DNA from: Providencia sp. PROV188
GTDB lineage: Bacteria; Pseudomonadota; Gammaproteobacteria; Enterobacterales; Enterobacteriaceae
Length of the DNA stretch: 64,000 bases
Direction: 5' to 3'
Assembly: GCF_027595165.1 (NCBI RefSeq)
Contig: NZ_CP097291.1
Coordinates: forward strand, 62,001 to 126,000
Every line of letters begins with the position of its first letter. Positions within the stretch are counted from its first letter, which is position 1. Under the pieces are notes generated by a model. The model saw only the letters and a program-made list of their open reading frames with translations, was not told where the DNA came from and did not search any database. Positions 61,821 through 64,000 of this stretch are shown one piece after another. A program made the position numbers and the translations under genes.

Positions 61821-62625
61821 TTACATTGCTGAGAGTTGGCGTGTTCTCATTTTGTCGGCTCCGCCATCGTCTTCCATGAGCTGCCAATGAATGTCGCTTC
61901 CCATATGGCTGGCATCAAGGGGCCACTGCGCCTCCCCAAAGGGGGGGATCATGCGTGAGGAACTTAAATTCAGGGCGTTCTTCCCCACCGACAGTGACGC
62001 TAACGTGACATAAAAAGGCGTCGGGTTTTTCAGGGTTAGCGTGTTTTTTGTACGCTGAAATTGCAGCTGTTCGGCGATGTTGTCGAGATGATGTTCCGGT
62101 AATCCGCGCGGGGCGATAAACAGCTTCAGATTATTTTGTACGGCAAGGATCATTTGCGCGCCTTCCGCCGCCTCTTTTGATTGCGCGGGGATCGCCGTCA
62201 GTGACAACTGCGCAATCGACTCTTTATCTTGCGCGAGTAAATGATGTTTTTGAAGAATGCGCATGTGAGTGTTTTCACCCGGTTCGAAGCGCTGTAACGG
62301 CGGTAAAGCAATGAATGCCGTCAAATTTTCATCGGCGGCTTCGGTATTCTCGTTCGCCGTTTTGCTTGATGAATTCCTTCCCACGGCAAGAGGCGCGCCT
62401 GCAATAAATACGGTATCGCCGTATTATTGGTGTAGTGTACGTCACCCCGTTTTTGGCATCATGGGGGTAGATAATACGGGTTGAATGCAGTGTCAGCCCA
62501 TTAATTTGGTCTTGGATGTTATTTGCCAACACAGGTTGGGTAAAAAGTGCTACCCATAGAGCGACACCGCTAACCAAACGAGATAACACAGGCTTTGTCA
62601 CATTCAATAACTTAATGTTGTTCAT
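61821..62625 (-). pseudogene. Frameshifted fimbrial chaperone, operon 2
   Basis: A chaperone is split over frames. The N-terminus, with AGGAGAT before ATG 62625 and a signal peptide, reads up to STRIIYPHDAKNGVTYT. A second frame then gives TNNTAIPYLLQARLLPWEG, the strand expected next. A third frame continues from NSSSKTANENTEAADEN to the end, with LKLFIAPRGLP and LTLKNPTPFYVTLASL. Two single-base losses near 62440 and 62390 would explain this, although a single shift is possible. It is either a pseudogene or a sequencing/assembly error. Confidence 0.8.
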
Positions 62626-63379
62626 CGCGAATATCTCCTGATTGAACCTTCCCCTGATACGCGGGGCTCATATCCCCATAATCCGTAATCACTCTCCACT
62701 CTGCACGTGTAGCACCGCCTTTGACGGGATAAGTGTGGGTGGAGAAGGGCGCAATCATAGGCCCCAGTCCTCGTACATCAATGGGATGCTGATCCACACT
62801 CAATTGTGCCAAGGTTATGTAATACGGCGTTGGGTTACTGACTTCGAGCTGTTGACCTTGCTGGCGAAACGTCAGTTGGCTTGAAGCGGTTTCGACACTC
62901 ATGGGTAACCCTTTCGGGCGATAAAACAGTTTGATCACGTTGCGGATCCCCACCGAAACTTGCGCACTGGTCATCTCACCTTCGGGGGCATTCGCTTTTG
63001 TGGTGGAAGGGATCGCTAATAAGCTTAAATAAAACACGGATTCTCGGTCTGTCGGCAGCTCTGCGGTACCATTACGCACAATGAGCAGCGTATTTTGGCT
63101 CTCTTTTTCTAAGCGAGACATGGGTGGGGTCACAATAAACGGGGGCGCGGGTTTGTGGGCATTCCCCTCTGGCGTATTGAGGACGTCAGCTTTGATTAAG
63201 TAGACCTGCGGGCTGCTGTTTTTAATAGCAATTCTGGCATTTGGGTTTGCCGCATCGAACACGACACGCGTTTGAGCCAAGCGTAAACCGCCTTCAGTAG
63301 CGGAAGCCAAGGCTGAAAAAACACCCCATATCAATACAATAATAAGCGTGTGAGAGTAAGAAAAACGATTCGAAAACAT
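62612..63379 (-). CDS. Fimbrial chaperone, operon 2
   Basis: This is an intact PapD-type chaperone of 255 residues from ATG 63379 (MFSNRFSYSHTLIIVLIWG). An earlier ATG at 63400 overlaps the subunit gene and lacks a ribosome site. Characteristic strands are RLAQTRVVFDAANPNARIAI, VYLIKADVLN, VGIRNVIKLFYRPKGLP and LEVSNPTPYYITLAQL. The 3' end overlaps the broken chaperone gene by 14 bases. Confidence 0.92.
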   Translation of the reverse strand: MFSNRFSYSHTLIIVLIWGVFSALASATEGGLRLAQTRVVFDAANPNARIAIKNSSPQVYLIKADVLNTPEGNAHKPAPPFIVTPPMSRLEKESQNTLLIVRNGTAELPTDRESVFYLSLLAIPSTTKANAPEGEMTSAQVSVGIRNVIKLFYRPKGLPMSVETASSQLTFRQQGQQLEVSNPTPYYITLAQLSVDQHPIDVRGLGPMIAPFSTHTYPVKGGATRAEWRVITDYGDMSPAYQGKVQSGDIRDEQH

Positions 63380-63392
63380 ACTGATTACCCAA

Positions 63393-63971
63393 TTAGTCAT
63401 ATACGAAGCTAAACGTGACGGTTGCGATAAGTTCACCGTTTTGCAAATTGTCACTGGCCGTGCAGGTGCCGCAGGCAAGCACGGCAGTAAAATCAAGTGA
63501 GCTGTTTAATCTTGCGACATCGCTGGTTCCATCCGATGGCCATGTTTTGATGGTGATCACCTCATTGCCGGGTTTCGCAGTATTGTCATTGGCATTAAAA
63601 AGCGTATTTCCGGGGGTGGATAGCTTAATGCCATAGCCTTTTGCGGTGCTGGATGCATCGGCATACAGCGATTCATTGTTATCTGCGGTGAACGTGTTCC
63701 CTTTGACCGCAATTCTGGGTGTTAAAAAATAGCCCTGGCACCCTGAGAGGGTTAACGTGAATCCGCTACGTTGCGGATTTTTCAGAATTTCATCGTAGGG
63801 CAGTGGTGCGCCATTGTTATACGTGACGGTATTTGGCACCGTCACATCGCAGCTACCACCATAAAAAAAGGCGGAAAAGGAGAGGGTGGTTGAGGCACTG
63901 CCTGCCTGTAATTCACTGGCTGGTAATAGCAACCCTACAATCACGCTAAAGAAAGACAGTTTTCGTATCAT
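63393..63971 (-). CDS. Fimbrial subunit, operon 2
   Basis: This 192-residue pilin-like subunit has a signal peptide (LSFFSVIVGLLLPASELQA), a first cysteine in FFYGGSCDVTVP and its partner in TLSGCQG. A further pair is in LACGTCTA, and the end is ATVTFSFVYD with the terminal alternating strand. It is the most upstream gene of operon 2 in this window; the promoter and possibly more genes lie beyond 64000. Confidence 0.9.
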   Translation of the reverse strand: MIRKLSFFSVIVGLLLPASELQAGSASTTLSFSAFFYGGSCDVTVPNTVTYNNGAPLPYDEILKNPQRSGFTLTLSGCQGYFLTPRIAVKGNTFTADNNESLYADASSTAKGYGIKLSTPGNTLFNANDNTAKPGNEVITIKTWPSDGTSDVARLNSSLDFTAVLACGTCTASDNLQNGELIATVTFSFVYD

Positions 63972-64000
63972 TGTTATTAACGGCCTTCAAAATCAGTGAT

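Noticed and set aside
49245..64000. An intact genomic island integrated at selC
   Set aside because: No integrase gene and no second copy of the selC 3' end were seen up to 64000; only the RhuM remnant supports past integration.

Overview
The window is chromosomal DNA of an enterobacterium of the Morganellaceae, most likely Providencia. Almost every core gene has a close Escherichia coli counterpart of nearly the same length and often in the same order. The genome is moderately AT-rich, and the 16S variable region near 5740-5780 looks to me like Providencia. The genus call is from memory; no database was searched.

Layout. (1) 1-4763: end of the ribose operon (rbsB partial, rbsK, rbsR), then the convergent pair hsrA and yieP, as in E. 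coli upstream of rrnC. (2) 4764-10576: a complete rRNA operon, 16S - tRNA-Ile(GAT) - tRNA-Ala(TGC) - 23S - 5S, with P1/P2 promoters, boxA sites, an RNase III stem and a terminator. (3) 10577-20147: a small unknown membrane protein, the acetate genes acs-yjcH-actP, Fur-boxed sodA, yiiM, a LysR regulator convergent with a pirin, and a MORN-repeat lipoprotein. (4) 20148-26450: the aroK-aroB-damX-dam-rpe-gph-trpS block on the minus strand. (5) 26956-37000: hofMNOQ (DNA-uptake/pilus-assembly-like), mrcA, nudE, igaA, hslR, hslO; yrfG and yhgE of the E. coli order are absent. (6) 37204-48957: pckA, yhhW, the iron-stress sRNA RyhB with its Fur box, yhiN, pitA, uspB/uspA, gdhA, rsmJ, prlC. (7) 49245-64000: an accessory region beginning at selC. 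It has a decayed RhuM-family fragment, yibL, and two chaperone-usher fimbrial operons on the minus strand, separated by a 1.2 kb AT-rich gene-free stretch and one orphan 107-aa gene.

Most of the window is housekeeping. Acetate activation and uptake (acs, actP), gluconeogenesis (pckA), ammonium assimilation (gdhA), shikimate synthesis (aroK, aroB) and DNA methylation (dam) sit beside stress systems (sodA, uspA/B, hslR/hslO, ryhB, igaA). The two fimbrial operons differ strongly in base composition, and each carries two periplasmic chaperones, one of which is frameshifted. In the second operon the tip-adhesin gene is visibly more AT-rich than the adjoining usher, as if exchanged.

I found no CRISPR array, intact integrase, insertion sequence or recognised phage-defence system. 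The points most worth a second look are the RhuM remnant at selC, the diverged RyhB with an internal Shine-Dalgarno-like motif, the composite fimbrial operon, and the two small unrecognised genes at 10924 and 57313.
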